Assembly (NCBI GenBank): GCA_019636555.1
Contig: JAHBXH010000001.1
Location: forward strand, 744,001 to 808,000
Length of the DNA stretch: 64,000 nucleotides
Origin: Phycisphaeraceae bacterium
GTDB lineage: Bacteria > Planctomycetota > Phycisphaerae > Phycisphaerales > UBA1924
Direction of reading: 5' to 3'
The notes below the pieces were generated by a model that was not told where the DNA came from, searched no databases, and worked only from the letters and a program-made list of their open reading frames with translations. The position numbers and the translations under genes were made by a program. Shown here one piece after another: positions 23,534 to 32,308 of the stretch. Numbering within the stretch: position 1 is the first letter of the stretch; every line of letters starts with the position of its first letter.

Positions 23534-24463
23534 ATGAAGAACTTCGCGTATGCCGCGCTGGCGCTGACCGGGGCTTCTGCGTTCGGCGCTCCCGCAATTG
23601 TCGGATTTGATCTGGGCCGCGGCGGAGCGTTTTCGATCAGCCAAGGCGGCGCGCTGACGACGCTTCGCGGCGTCATTCTCGGCGCCTACCCGAGCGCAAC
23701 GATCGGCGGAGTTTCTGCGCTCTCGCCGTCGGGACTCGCCGGCGCTGATGTTGTCTTCCTCGCTTCAACGACCGCCGGGACTTCGGCGATCGCGCCGCTT
23801 TCCGCTTCCGAGCAGACAGCGCTGTACGACTTTGTGCTCGCGGGCGGCGGCGCCGTAATTTTTTCAGACAACGACTCGTTTGCCGGCGGTGCCAGTCAGC
23901 CGGCGAATCATTCCTTGCTCGCTCCGTTCGGATTGACGTGCGCCGGCACGGGACTTCCGTGGCAACGAACCGCGACGGTGCTCGATCCGCACTCTTCGCC
24001 CGTGACCGACGGACCCTTCGGGCTCTCGCAGACTTTCTCGATCGGATGGCCCGGCTGGTTCAACGGTCTCGGGGGCGCGACTTCGCTCGCCACGCTCAAC
24101 GATAACGGACAATCGGCCCTTGCCTTGATTCCGCGCGGCGCGATCGGACCGGGGAGCGGCGGCGTGGTGTTGTTCTCCGATTGCACGATGATCGGCGACG
24201 GGTACTTTCCCGCTGCGAATCAGACGCTTGTTCTGAACGCGATCGCATTTGCGGTAGACAGGGGATGCGCGGGCGATCTGAACAGCGACGGGCTCGTGGA
24301 CGACGCGGACTTCTCGCTTTTCGTTGTGGCGTACAACCTGCTCGATTGCGCCGACGGCGCGATGCCCGCAGGCTGCCCGGCGGATTTCAACCGCGACGGA
24401 TTCGTCGACGATGCTGACTTCAGCATCTTTGTCGTCGCATACAACGAACTGATCTGCCCGTAA
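23534..24463 (+). CDS. Secreted protein with paired dockerin-type loops
   Basis: A 309-residue exported protein with a signal peptide of about 18 residues (ending AFG or GAP). The body (20-240) looks like an alpha/beta domain with GADVVFLASTTAG, LYDFVLAGGGAVIFSDND and GSGGVVLFSDCTMIGDGYF, reminiscent of ThuA/GATase-like or cell-surface 'DUF4350-like' folds; no catalytic Cys is obvious. The C-terminal 65 residues are two Cys-bounded calcium loops: CAGDLNSDGLVDDADFSLF and CPADFNRDGFVDDADFSIF, each followed by VVAYN.L.C. The stop codon ends one base before the convergent small gene at 24465. Confidence 0.8.
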   Translation: MKNFAYAALALTGASAFGAPAIVGFDLGRGGAFSISQGGALTTLRGVILGAYPSATIGGVSALSPSGLAGADVVFLASTTAGTSAIAPLSASEQTALYDFVLAGGGAVIFSDNDSFAGGASQPANHSLLAPFGLTCAGTGLPWQRTATVLDPHSSPVTDGPFGLSQTFSIGWPGWFNGLGGATSLATLNDNGQSALALIPRGAIGPGSGGVVLFSDCTMIGDGYFPAANQTLVLNAIAFAVDRGCAGDLNSDGLVDDADFSLFVVAYNLLDCADGAMPAGCPADFNRDGFVDDADFSIFVVAYNELICP

Positions 24464-24464
24464 C

Positions 24465-24638
24465 CTACTTGCGTCCGAGCAGGAAATAGAGCAGCACGCC
24501 GAGCAGCGGCAGCAGCAGGATGACGAGGATCCACAGAAGCTTCTCGCCCGCCGCGCGCCCGCTCTGAAGAATCTCGACAATCGCGATGATGTCGAGGATC
24601 AGGACGATGAGTCCGATCAGTCCGCCACCGTAATACAT
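24465..24638 (-). CDS. Small membrane protein, PLDc_N-type
   Basis: A 57-residue protein with two membrane helices: LIGLIVLILDIIAIVEIL and LLWILVILLLPLLGVLLYFLLG, ending RK. The pattern matches the N-terminal membrane domain of cardiolipin synthases (phospholipase D N-terminal domain) that is also found as free small proteins in many bacteria. ATG 24638 lies six bases after a perfect AAGGAG, which fixes the start and rules out the longer open frame. Located between glyA and a convergent dockerin gene, possibly cotranscribed with glyA. Confidence 0.75.
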   Translation of the reverse strand: MYYGGGLIGLIVLILDIIAIVEILQSGRAAGEKLLWILVILLLPLLGVLLYFLLGRK

Positions 24639-24710
24639 GCGAAGCTCCTTCGCGACTGCGCGAGCGCGTGCTCGCGACGTTCCTCGTCGGCCCCGCAAAT
24701 CCCACGAGGT

Positions 24711-26054
24711 TTAGTGGGGCAGAGGGAAGCGTTCACACAGCGTACGAACATCTTGACGGATCTGCGAACTCGCCGTCATGAAATCGGATTCACCGGCAAG
24801 GCCGGCGCTGAGCGCGCGATCGATAAACGACGCGACGGTGCTCATGTCGGTTTCCTTCAGACCGCGCGTCGTCACGGCCGGGGTGCCGAGGCGGATGCCG
24901 CTGGTGACTTTGGGAGGACGCGGATCGCTCGGGACGCCGTTCATGTTGCTGATGATGCCGCACGTTTCGAGCCACTTGCTCGCGTCGGCGCCGGTAAGCG
25001 CTTCGCTGCGCTTGCGGAGATCGACAAGCATCAGGTGGTTGTCGGTGCCGCCTGTCGTGATGCGGTAGTTGAGCTTGATGAGCGCGTCGGCCAGCGCTTT
25101 GGCGTTCTTCACGACCTGCGCCGCGTAGTTCTTCCACTCGGGCTTTAGGCATTCGCCGAACGCGACGGCCTTTGCAGCGATCACATGCATGAGCGGACCG
25201 CCCTGCATGCCGGGGAAGACAGCCTTATCTATCTTCTTGGCCAGCTCTTCGTCATTCGTAAGGATCAGGCCGCCTCGCGGGCCGCGCAGAGTCTTGTGCG
25301 TCGTCGTCGTCACGATGTGCGAGTGGGGGAACGGGCTCGGGTGTGCGCCGCCGACAATGAGCCCCGCGATGTGCGCCACGTCGCTCATCAAAACAGCGCC
25401 GACCTTGTCCGCGATCGCGCGGAAGCGCGCAAAGTCGATCGTGCGCGGGTACGCCGAGTAGCCGCAGAGCAGCATCTTGGGCTTGTGCTCCAGCACGACT
25501 CTCTCGACCGCGTCGTAGTCGATGCGCTCAAAGTCCTTGTGCGAAACGTCGTAGTGCAGCGGGTAATGCACGGGGTTGTAGTAGCGTCCGCTGAAGTTGA
25601 TCTTCATCCCGTGCGAAAGATGGCCCCCGTCTTTCAGCACGAGGCTGGCGAACGTGCTGCCCGGGTCCATGCACGCCATGAAAACCGCCGCGTTCGCCTG
25701 CGCACCGGAGTGCGGCTGCACATTCGCGAATTTGCATCCGAACATCTGCTTGGCGCGCTCGATGGCAAGCGTCTCGACCTGATCGTGAAACTCGCAGCCG
25801 CCGTAGTAGCGTGCGCCCGGGTAGCCCTCGGCATACTTGTTGGTGAGGCAGGTGCCCATCGCGGCCATGACGGCAGCGGAAGTGTGATTCTCGCTCGCGA
25901 TCAATTCCAGAGTCGATTCTTGGCGCTGGGCTTCCTTCGAAATCAGGTCGGCGATCGCGGGATCAATCGCGCGGATCGTCGAAATCCCGGGAACGGGGGG
26001 CGTCGCGGAGGGACTTTTCGCAGCGGGCACATCAGAAATGGCGGATGGCGTCAT
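24711..26054 (-). CDS. glyA: Serine hydroxymethyltransferase
   Basis: Interconverts serine and glycine with tetrahydrofolate; the main source of one-carbon units, cytoplasmic, PLP-dependent. The 447-residue protein has [24 protein letters not shown] substrate loop, [38 protein letters not shown] and [14 protein letters not shown] with the PLP lysine. There are about 30 extra Ala/Pro/Ser residues before the enzyme core. ATG 26054 follows AGAGGAGG, so this extension is probably translated. All key motifs are intact. Confidence 0.95.
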   Translation of the reverse strand: MTPSAISDVPAAKSPSATPPVPGISTIRAIDPAIADLISKEAQRQESTLELIASENHTSAAVMAAMGTCLTNKYAEGYPGARYYGGCEFHDQVETLAIERAKQMFGCKFANVQPHSGAQANAAVFMACMDPGSTFASLVLKDGGHLSHGMKINFSGRYYNPVHYPLHYDVSHKDFERIDYDAVERVVLEHKPKMLLCGYSAYPRTIDFARFRAIADKVGAVLMSDVAHIAGLIVGGAHPSPFPHSHIVTTTTHKTLRGPRGGLILTNDEELAKKIDKAVFPGMQGGPLMHVIAAKAVAFGECLKPEWKNYAAQVVKNAKALADALIKLNYRITTGGTDNHLMLVDLRKRSEALTGADASKWLETCGIISNMNGVPSDPRPPKVTSGIRLGTPAVTTRGLKETDMSTVASFIDRALSAGLAGESDFMTASSQIRQDVRTLCERFPLPH

Positions 26055-26164
26055 GGCAACCTCCTCTGGCAAAGAACAGTAGGAAGTGCCGCGCCGAAGC
26101 TACGTTTGTAGGCGGTCGCCACGCCGAGCACGGCACGGAGCCGCCATTTCCGCCTGCTTTGGGC

Positions 26165-26194
26165 TTGCGTTGTTCACGCTGGTTGTGTCATAAT
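26165..26194 (+). promoter_or_regulatory. Promoter candidate for the dockerin gene at 26226
   Basis: TTGCGT (26165-26170), 18-base spacer, CATAAT (26189-26194). Leader of about 25 bases with GCGAGGGG before the ATG. Confidence 0.45.
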
Positions 26195-26225
26195 TGCGAT
26201 TCTTGAGGCGAGCGAGGGGCCTTGC

Positions 26226-27167
26226 ATGAAACCGGGACTGACGAGCGTGCTGCTTGCATCGTGTGTCGCCGCGGCGCCAATCGCTGCTGCCGATGTGCAG
26301 TTCTTTGATCTCTTCTATTCGACGTTCTACAACCAGACGTCCGGATCGGCGCCGACCGACTACGACGACAGCAACTTCTCGGCGCGCATCATCGCGACTC
26401 CGGGCGATGTGGGCTTTGCGCGGGTGCTCACTCCGGATCTGCAGGACTTGAGCCTGCCGGAAATCGGACCGGGCTATTTCCTTTTTCAACAGGACTTCTC
26501 GACTCAGGAGGATTCACTCTTTGCGTTCGGACCCGGCGACTACATCTTCGGAATCCAGGATGGCACGCTCGGAGATCAGGCCGGCGAGATCATGCGACCG
26601 GATGGGTCTTTCTGGAGCGAGGAGATCCCCGCTTTCACCGAATCGTGCTTCTGGCAGATGCAAAGCGCCGACGCGGCGAGTGATCTGACGCTCGAGTTCA
26701 ACACGTTCGCGGCGCCGGCTCCGGCCAATACCTCTCTGATCTTTGTATTCATTTACGATGAATTCGGCGCTGTGGTCTTCAATGACTATTTCGAATCATC
26801 GATCGGCACGGAAGTGATTCCCGGCGGGACGCTTGACCAGGGGCGGCATTACTCGGTCTTGCTCTATTTTTCGAGCCGGATAGAAAACCTCACCGCCGAA
26901 TTCGGCGGCAGCGCGAAAATCCTCGGCTTCGATCGCGTCACGATCGCGCCGCTGGTGACGGTCGCGACTTGCCCGGCGGACTTGAACCACGACGGTTTCG
27001 TGGATGATCTGGATTTTGTGTTTTTCGTCGTTGCGTACAACATTCTCGACTGCGCCGACCCCGCGATGCCGCAATGGTGCCCGGCGGATTTGACTCTGGA
27101 TGGCGTCGTCGAGGATTCCGACTTCGTGCTGTTTGTCGGCGCCTATAACGAACTGCTCTGTCCCTGA
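26226..27167 (+). CDS. Secreted protein with paired dockerin-type loops
   Basis: A 313-residue exported protein with signal peptide residues 1-22 (ending IAA-AD). The body (23-250) is rich in Phe, Tyr and Asp, with FFDLFYSTFYNQTSG at the start and LIFVFIYDEFGAVVFNDYF in the middle; a beta-rich fold of unknown role. Two calcium loops close the protein: CPADLNHDGFVDDLDFVFF and CPADLTLDGVVEDSDFVLF, with AYNILDC and AYNELLC ends. The subtilisin-like gene begins 166 bases downstream on the same strand, and that gap holds a possible separate promoter. Confidence 0.82.
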   Translation: MKPGLTSVLLASCVAAAPIAAADVQFFDLFYSTFYNQTSGSAPTDYDDSNFSARIIATPGDVGFARVLTPDLQDLSLPEIGPGYFLFQQDFSTQEDSLFAFGPGDYIFGIQDGTLGDQAGEIMRPDGSFWSEEIPAFTESCFWQMQSADAASDLTLEFNTFAAPAPANTSLIFVFIYDEFGAVVFNDYFESSIGTEVIPGGTLDQGRHYSVLLYFSSRIENLTAEFGGSAKILGFDRVTIAPLVTVATCPADLNHDGFVDDLDFVFFVVAYNILDCADPAMPQWCPADLTLDGVVEDSDFVLFVGAYNELLCP

Positions 27168-27333
27168 AAACAGGGGGAGAATTCATGTGTGGTCTTTGTA
27201 CGGAGCGGCTCAACGTCCATTTTGAAGTTCTCCGCGAATTTGCCGGTTTTGACGAAAACAGAACACGGACGGATCGTTCTAATGGGACGATCCGAACTGA
27301 TTGATGATCCAGAATTCTTTGGAGACGGTCGCG

Positions 27334-29661
27334 ATGCAATCAAAGAGCTTCATTGTCGGCGGCATCTTTGCCGCTTCGGTGTGGTCGACGCTTTCACTCG
27401 TCGCGCTCGCGGGCCAGAACCCGGGTGCCGCACATTCTGCCAAGCCGTTATTTGTTGAACGAGACGGCGTTCAGGCCTTCACGGGACGGCTGATTGTTCG
27501 TCCGGGGGGAGCGATCAATGCATCAGGGGCGGTCCCCGGCGCTGCCGGGATTCGCTCCGTCGTCGCTCGTGCGCGACTGAACGACGATGGAATGCGCATC
27601 GTCAAGTACTACCCCGAAACCGACGAGTACCTCGTAGAAGTGACGCCGCCGGCGGCATTCGCCCAGCTGGTCGGCCAAGCTCGTGGTCAGAGCGAAAACG
27701 TCCATGCCGAAGCGCTGCTTTCGACCGGAGACTACGACTACGTTCAGCCCGACTGGCTCTGCTGGCCCGTTGTTTCTCCCAACGATCAGTTCATCAACAG
27801 CATGTGGCACGTGAACAAGATGCAGTTGCCGCAGGCTTGGGATATCACCACGGGATTGAACACGTTGATCGTGTCGACGGTCGATACGGGCGTGGACAAG
27901 GCGCATCCGGATCTGGCTCCCAGGCTTTTGCCGGGCTACGTCTCGACGACCGGAAAGACCGCGGCACAGGGCGGCGATGTTCAGGACGTCAACGGGCACG
28001 GCACCAACACGCTCGGATGCGCGGGCGCCATCGGTAACAACGGTATCGGTGTCACCGGCATGGGCTGGAACTATCAGCTGCTTCCGGTGCGCTGCTCGGA
28101 CAACGCGGACGGAACCGCGGCGCAGAGCGCGATTCTCGACGGCGCACGCTGGGCGGCCAACAACGGCGCACGCGTTGTCAGCGCCAGCTACTCCGGCGTG
28201 AGCAGCCCGTCGGTGAACTCGACGGGCACGTACATCAAGAGCAAGAACGCGCTCTTCCTCTTCGCGGCGGGGAACGATGCGGACAACTGGACGAGCTTCT
28301 CCTGGCCCGACACGATTGTCGTCGGTGCCACCGGCTCGAACGACGTGAAAGCAGGCTTTTCCGGTTACGGAAACGGAGTGTCCGTTTTCGCGCCGGGCGT
28401 CAGCATCCTGACCACCTTCGACGGCGGCTGGTACGGCTACAACTCGGGCACGAGTTTTGCCACGCCGCTGACCAACGGCATCGTCGGGCTTATCTGGTCG
28501 GTGAATCCGGGCCTCACCCCCGACCAGGCTCAGACGATTCTGTACAGCACCTGCGATCGGCTGGGCAATCTCGCGCTCGTGTATCCGGCGAAGGACACGG
28601 TCTACTCCTACGGCCGCGTCAACGCCTACAAGGCCGTGCAGGCGGCGCTCGCGAGCATCGGCGCACCGACCGCGGTCGCCGACAACACCGCCATCTTCAT
28701 GCCGAACACCAAGAACATGGACGTGCTGCTCAATGACATCGACGGCAGCCAGCTCGGTATTTCGATTCTTTCGTTCGACACAACCACCACGCTCGGCGGC
28801 ACCGTCACGAAACTTGTCGGCGCAGGTCCCAGTGGTCGCGACCTTCTCAAGTACACGCCCCCCGTGTCGATTCCGCCGGGTTCGTCCATCCCTCCGGTTG
28901 ATTCGTATTCCTACACGATCAAGAACAGTGTGAATGCGGTCTCGACGGTGACCAACACCATCACGCTCTTCGCCAACGCCGATCTCAACCCGGCGAAAAC
29001 GCCGTCGAGCGTGAATGCCAAGGTGCACGCATCGTACTTCGATCTATCCGGGATCACGCCGCTCAATGCGCTGCCGATGTTCGGCGAGACGCCGATGGTC
29101 GTCACGCGCCTCGACTCGGTCGTGGTTGCCAATCCCGGTTCGAGCAGTCTGGGCGGTCTCGGCATCGCCTCGAAGGGCGGCATCGTCTATCGCGGCTATG
29201 TCAACATCACGGCCGACGACATCTACCGCTTCTATCTCAAGTCCGACGACGGCGCGCGCATGTACGTGGACGGTCAGCTTGTCGTTGAGAACGACGGCCT
29301 GCACACCGCGTTCGAAGACTCCGGCTTCCTTCCTCTCAAGGCCGGCTATCACAGCTTCCGCATCGAGTACTTCCAGGGCGACGACTCGACCGCTTCGCTC
29401 GTCTTCAGCTACGAGTCCTATGGCGCGCTCGGCAGCGCGGCGATCTCCAAGCGCACGATCCCCGCGAACGCGATCAAGCACTCGGATTGCCCCGCCGACT
29501 TCAATCTCGATGGCTTCGTGGACGACGCCGATTTTGTCGCTTTCGCGGTGGCGTACGACGCCTACCTGTCTTTCGACGGCGATATCAACTTCGACGCCAA
29601 AACGGACGACTCAGACTTTGTGATCTTTGCGGCGGCCTACGACGACCTCGTCTGCCCCTGA
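27334..29661 (+). CDS. Subtilisin-like serine protease with PA14-like module and dockerin loops
   Basis: A 775-residue secreted S8-family peptidase. Signal peptide about residues 1-27. A propeptide-like region (about 40-145) leads into the catalytic domain: Asp184 (STVDTGVDKAHPDL), His222 (DVNGHGTNT), oxyanion Asn314 (AAGND) and Ser374 (SGTSFATPLTNG), all in order and intact. A linker with cadherin-like features is followed at about 610-700 by a PA14-like module (ADDIYRFYLKSDDGARMYVDG), which usually binds sugars. The end has two calcium loops, CPADFNLDGFVDDADF and FDAKTDDSDFVIF; the second has lost its opening Cys. ATG 27334 follows GGAGACGG. A strong terminator closes the gene. Confidence 0.9.
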   Translation: MQSKSFIVGGIFAASVWSTLSLVALAGQNPGAAHSAKPLFVERDGVQAFTGRLIVRPGGAINASGAVPGAAGIRSVVARARLNDDGMRIVKYYPETDEYLVEVTPPAAFAQLVGQARGQSENVHAEALLSTGDYDYVQPDWLCWPVVSPNDQFINSMWHVNKMQLPQAWDITTGLNTLIVSTVDTGVDKAHPDLAPRLLPGYVSTTGKTAAQGGDVQDVNGHGTNTLGCAGAIGNNGIGVTGMGWNYQLLPVRCSDNADGTAAQSAILDGARWAANNGARVVSASYSGVSSPSVNSTGTYIKSKNALFLFAAGNDADNWTSFSWPDTIVVGATGSNDVKAGFSGYGNGVSVFAPGVSILTTFDGGWYGYNSGTSFATPLTNGIVGLIWSVNPGLTPDQAQTILYSTCDRLGNLALVYPAKDTVYSYGRVNAYKAVQAALASIGAPTAVADNTAIFMPNTKNMDVLLNDIDGSQLGISILSFDTTTTLGGTVTKLVGAGPSGRDLLKYTPPVSIPPGSSIPPVDSYSYTIKNSVNAVSTVTNTITLFANADLNPAKTPSSVNAKVHASYFDLSGITPLNALPMFGETPMVVTRLDSVVVANPGSSSLGGLGIASKGGIVYRGYVNITADDIYRFYLKSDDGARMYVDGQLVVENDGLHTAFEDSGFLPLKAGYHSFRIEYFQGDDSTASLVFSYESYGALGSAAISKRTIPANAIKHSDCPADFNLDGFVDDADFVAFAVAYDAYLSFDGDINFDAKTDDSDFVIFAAAYDDLVCP

Positions 29662-29687
29662 ATCGCCATCTTCGTTCGCCGAACGTT

Positions 29688-29718
29688 CCGGCCGGCCCAT
29701 CGGGCCGGCCGGTTCTTT
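29688..29718 (+). terminator. Rho-independent terminator of the protease gene
   Basis: Eleven-base-pair stem CCGGCCGGCCC/GGGCCGGCCGG with ATC loop, then TTCTTT. Ends four bases before the convergent tRNA gene. Confidence 0.85.
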
Positions 29719-29721
29719 GAA

Positions 29722-29805
29722 TGCGGGTGACAGGAATTGAACCTGCAAGGCCTTGCGGCCACGGGAACCTAAATCCCGCGCGTCTGCCAGTTTCGCCACA
29801 CCCGC
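29722..29805 (-). tRNA. tRNA-Leu(UAG)
   Basis: The minus strand folds as an 84-base class II tRNA: acceptor GCGGGTG/CACCCGC, D arm with TGGCGAAACTGGCAGACGC, anticodon stem CGGGA/TCCCG with loop TTTAGGT (anticodon TAG, leucine CUN codons), long variable arm GGCCGCAAGGCC, and T arm with GGTTCAATTCC. The discriminator is A. CCA is not encoded. A TACCAT hexamer on the minus strand (29824 to 29819) is a plausible -10. Confidence 0.95.
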
Positions 29806-29935
29806 GAAAGGTGTGGGAATGGTACGTCGGGGGCCTCCGTGCCCCCCGAACACGCGAAACTTGCAGTCGTTTGGAAACCAACGCCGACGAATCGGAACAA
29901 GATGTCGGCGTTCCGACCCTTCCGGGGGCTTCTTT

Positions 29936-30781
29936 ATGACTTCACGTGAACACATGGCCGTTTCTGTTGCGCCTCTCTTTCTGCGACTCGCCCTCAGTAT
30001 TGTCTTCATTTGGACCGGGCTCGGAAAGCTGATGACCGACATGTCCGTCAGCGGCGAGCGCGCCGCCGTTCTTGCCAACATGGGAGTCAGCGGTCTCCAG
30101 CGCGTCGCCCAGCCCGGTGCCGCGCCGTCCCCGACTGCACCGGCACCAATTCCATCGCCAATGGTCAAGGAACCCAAGCAGGAACCCAAGAAGGATCCTG
30201 CAAAGGCGCCCGTTTCGGGTCCGCCGGCTCTCATCTCGGTCATCGCGCAGCAGTCAACGCCTCCCCCGACCGCTGCGACATTCACCGCGGCGGACTTTCC
30301 GAATGAAACCCGGGTTGCCCAGCTCTACGGCATCGCGCTCTTGCTCCACGATGCGGTGCAGCCCACGGATCGCGAGGGCAAACCCGTGCGATTTCCCCTG
30401 GCGCCCTCGTTCATCGCGACCGGTTCTTGGCCGTGGTGGCTCGCCTGGGCCGCGGCACTCACGGAATTGCTCGGTGGGTTCCTGCTTCTCTTCGGTCTGT
30501 TTACACGCCTGGCGGCACTCGGGATTGCCTGCGTCATGTTGACCGCCATCTGGCTCACCCAGATCGGCCCGGCGGTGCAATCAGGGAACGCCTCGCTCGG
30601 TTTCTTGCCGCCCTACCCGGCCTTCGATGTCAAGGCGTGGCAAACGCTCCTCTGGCAACTCTGCCTGTTGTGTGCCGCGATGAATCTCGTTTTTGCAGGG
30701 TCTGGGGGGCTCTCCATGGACCGTGCCATCAGCGGCAGGCCGGTTGTGAACAAGACCAAGCCGGCAGCCCCCGCCAAGTGA
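29936..30781 (+). CDS. DoxX-family membrane protein with long periplasmic insert
   Basis: A 281-residue inner-membrane protein. The first helix (LFLRLALSIVFIWTGLGKL) carries the DoxX signature; three more helices follow (WWLAWAAALTELLGGFLLL, LAALGIACVMLTAIWLTQIG, LLWQLCLLCAAMNLVFAG). Between helix 1 and helix 2 the family normally has a short loop; here some 130 residues are inserted, Pro/Lys-rich in part (PIPSPMVKEPKQEPKKDPAK). DoxX proteins are linked to quinone-dependent oxidation or thiosulfate handling, but many have no known job. ATG 29936 has GGGGG about ten bases upstream. The VWA-like gene follows after 103 bases. Confidence 0.78.
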   Translation: MTSREHMAVSVAPLFLRLALSIVFIWTGLGKLMTDMSVSGERAAVLANMGVSGLQRVAQPGAAPSPTAPAPIPSPMVKEPKQEPKKDPAKAPVSGPPALISVIAQQSTPPPTAATFTAADFPNETRVAQLYGIALLLHDAVQPTDREGKPVRFPLAPSFIATGSWPWWLAWAAALTELLGGFLLLFGLFTRLAALGIACVMLTAIWLTQIGPAVQSGNASLGFLPPYPAFDVKAWQTLLWQLCLLCAAMNLVFAGSGGLSMDRAISGRPVVNKTKPAAPAK

Positions 30782-30884
30782 GGCGCAAGTTCTCTCAGGA
30801 AAAAGACTTGGGGAAATTGCTCAGTAGGCCGGCCCCGGCGGTCGAAATATCATTCTCCGCGGCCTTTCCGGACTCACCTGAACG

Positions 30885-31955
30885 ATGTCGAAGCACCAGA
30901 GAAAAACCAAGGCGGTCGCCGCGGCGGGAGTGTTTCCGGCGTGGCTCAAGCCGCTCGCGGCCCCGCTGGTGATTTCGGCGGCGATCCATGTCACCGTGAT
31001 CACGACGTTCTTGGCCATGGATGTCTTTCCGGGCGAAGGTGGTCCGGTCGCGGCTCATGTGACGGACGATGTTTCCACTTCCATTCAACTCGCGCCGACC
31101 GCGCCGCCGGTCGTTCCTGAGCCGGTTGCTGAGCCGCCCCAACCGCCCGAAGAGCCCATGGTCGCAGAAACGCCTCCCGAGGTCGAACCAGTGAGGGCGG
31201 CCGAAATTGTCGAACAGGAGGGCGCCTTCGAAGCGATGCCGGCGCCCACTCCGAAGCGTCCGGTCATCTCGGTTCCAAAGTCGGCGCCCGCGCCTGTGGT
31301 CGTCTCCAAGCCGGCGCCTTCGCCACCGGAGATCGCATCAAAGTCCGAAGCACCGATGGCCGGCTTTGCCGGAGTGAACGTGCGGAAGGCGACGCGGATC
31401 GTTTACGCCGTCGATGTTTCGGGCGCGATGGCGGCGTGTCTTGACAGTGTGCTCCTCGAGCTGCGCCGCTCGATCGGTCGGCTCGATTCCGAGCAGCGGT
31501 TTCAGATCGTGTTTTTCCGCCAGGAGCTCAACGGCGAGCAGAGAGCAGTCGCGATCGATGATTACGGCGGCAAGGCCTCACTTCTCGGGGCGTCAGTCGA
31601 AAACAAGCGGCGGGTCGATCAGCTGCTCCGTTCGGCGCGTCCGCTCGGTCGTTCCGCGCCGCTTGCGGGCTTGAAGCGCTCGCTCGAGTTCGCGCCCGAT
31701 GTCGTTTTTCTGCTGACGAGCAACATCCGGCGCAGCGACCAGGGCGCGGGGGCGGACGCAAAGATCCTCCGCGCGCTCGACGACCTGAACCCGATCAGCC
31801 GCGTGAGCGGACGCAGACCGGTCGTCATCAAGACTCTGCAGTTTGTCGAGGACGATCCGACCGGACTGATGCAGGCGATCGCCGCGGCGCATGGTGACGG
31901 CCCGGGTTCGTACGTACAGCTCAAAGTGTCGGAGATCGAGCGGCCGGATCGCTGA
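30885..31955 (+). CDS. Membrane-anchored VWA-like protein with TonB-style proline region
   Basis: A 356-residue protein: one N-terminal membrane helix (about 25-47, LAAPLVISAAIHVTVITTF), a Pro/Glu-rich stretch of about 100 residues typical of TonB-like proteins that span the periplasm, then a von Willebrand A-like domain from about 170. Its MIDAS motif reads VDVSGA instead of DxSxS, and later parts (SLEFAPDVVFLLTSNI) match the planctomycete VWA families often annotated near TonB/ExbD genes. The lost third Ser suggests weak or no metal binding. No exbB/exbD genes are adjacent; a ferredoxin gene lies 52 bases downstream. Confidence 0.72.
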   Translation: MSKHQRKTKAVAAAGVFPAWLKPLAAPLVISAAIHVTVITTFLAMDVFPGEGGPVAAHVTDDVSTSIQLAPTAPPVVPEPVAEPPQPPEEPMVAETPPEVEPVRAAEIVEQEGAFEAMPAPTPKRPVISVPKSAPAPVVVSKPAPSPPEIASKSEAPMAGFAGVNVRKATRIVYAVDVSGAMAACLDSVLLELRRSIGRLDSEQRFQIVFFRQELNGEQRAVAIDDYGGKASLLGASVENKRRVDQLLRSARPLGRSAPLAGLKRSLEFAPDVVFLLTSNIRRSDQGAGADAKILRALDDLNPISRVSGRRPVVIKTLQFVEDDPTGLMQAIAAAHGDGPGSYVQLKVSEIERPDR

Positions 31956-31994
31956 TCGGATCTTCGGAACGTCTTTTTTCGCTGGAGTCGCGGC

Positions 31995-32000
31995 TAGAGT
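31995..32000 (+). promoter_or_regulatory. -10-like element for leaderless ferredoxin mRNA
   Basis: TAGAGT, then seven bases, then ATG 32008. Confidence 0.4.
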
Positions 32001-32007
32001 TTCCCTT

Positions 32008-32274
32008 ATGCCACACGTGATCGCCGAACCCTGTCTGGGAACCAAGGACACTTCCTGTGTCGAAGTGTGCCCGGTTGACTGCATCCATCCGACCAAGGCC
32101 GAGGCCGAATTCGGAAAGTCGGACCAGCTCTACATCGACCCGGACACCTGCATCGATTGCGGACTGTGCGTGGACGAGTGCCCGGTGAAGGCGATTTTCC
32201 CGCAGGAAGATCTGCCTCAGGAATGGAACAAGTACGTGCAGATCAACCTGGACTACTACAAAGCCAAGGGTTGA
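32008..32274 (+). CDS. fdxA: 7Fe/8Fe bacterial ferredoxin
   Basis: An 88-residue electron carrier of the FdxA type. Eight cysteines are at 9, 17, 21, 25, 48, 51, 54 and 58. The first group (EPCLGTKDTSCVEVCPVDC) has the CX7C spacing of the 3Fe-4S/4Fe-4S ferredoxins, the second (CIDCGLCVDECP) is a classic 4Fe-4S motif. The C-terminal PQEWNKYVQINLDYYKAKG is typical of soil and marine bacterial 7Fe ferredoxins. ATG 32008 was chosen because the family starts at this point; a TAGAGT hexamer seven bases upstream suggests a leaderless mRNA. Confidence 0.92.
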   Translation: MPHVIAEPCLGTKDTSCVEVCPVDCIHPTKAEAEFGKSDQLYIDPDTCIDCGLCVDECPVKAIFPQEDLPQEWNKYVQINLDYYKAKG

Positions 32275-32308
32275 AACGCCGGCGCGGAATCGGTGAATTG
32301 ATTTTGAA

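Noticed and set aside
27271..27293. Inverted repeat GGATCGT/ACGATCC upstream of the protease gene, near a TTGACG hexamer
   Set aside because: No T run and no good -10 at proper spacing; it could be an operator but the support is too thin for a feature.
27523..29028. A 501-codon open frame antisense to the subtilisin-like gene
   Set aside because: Shadow of a high-GC gene; the sense strand has the full catalytic triad in order.
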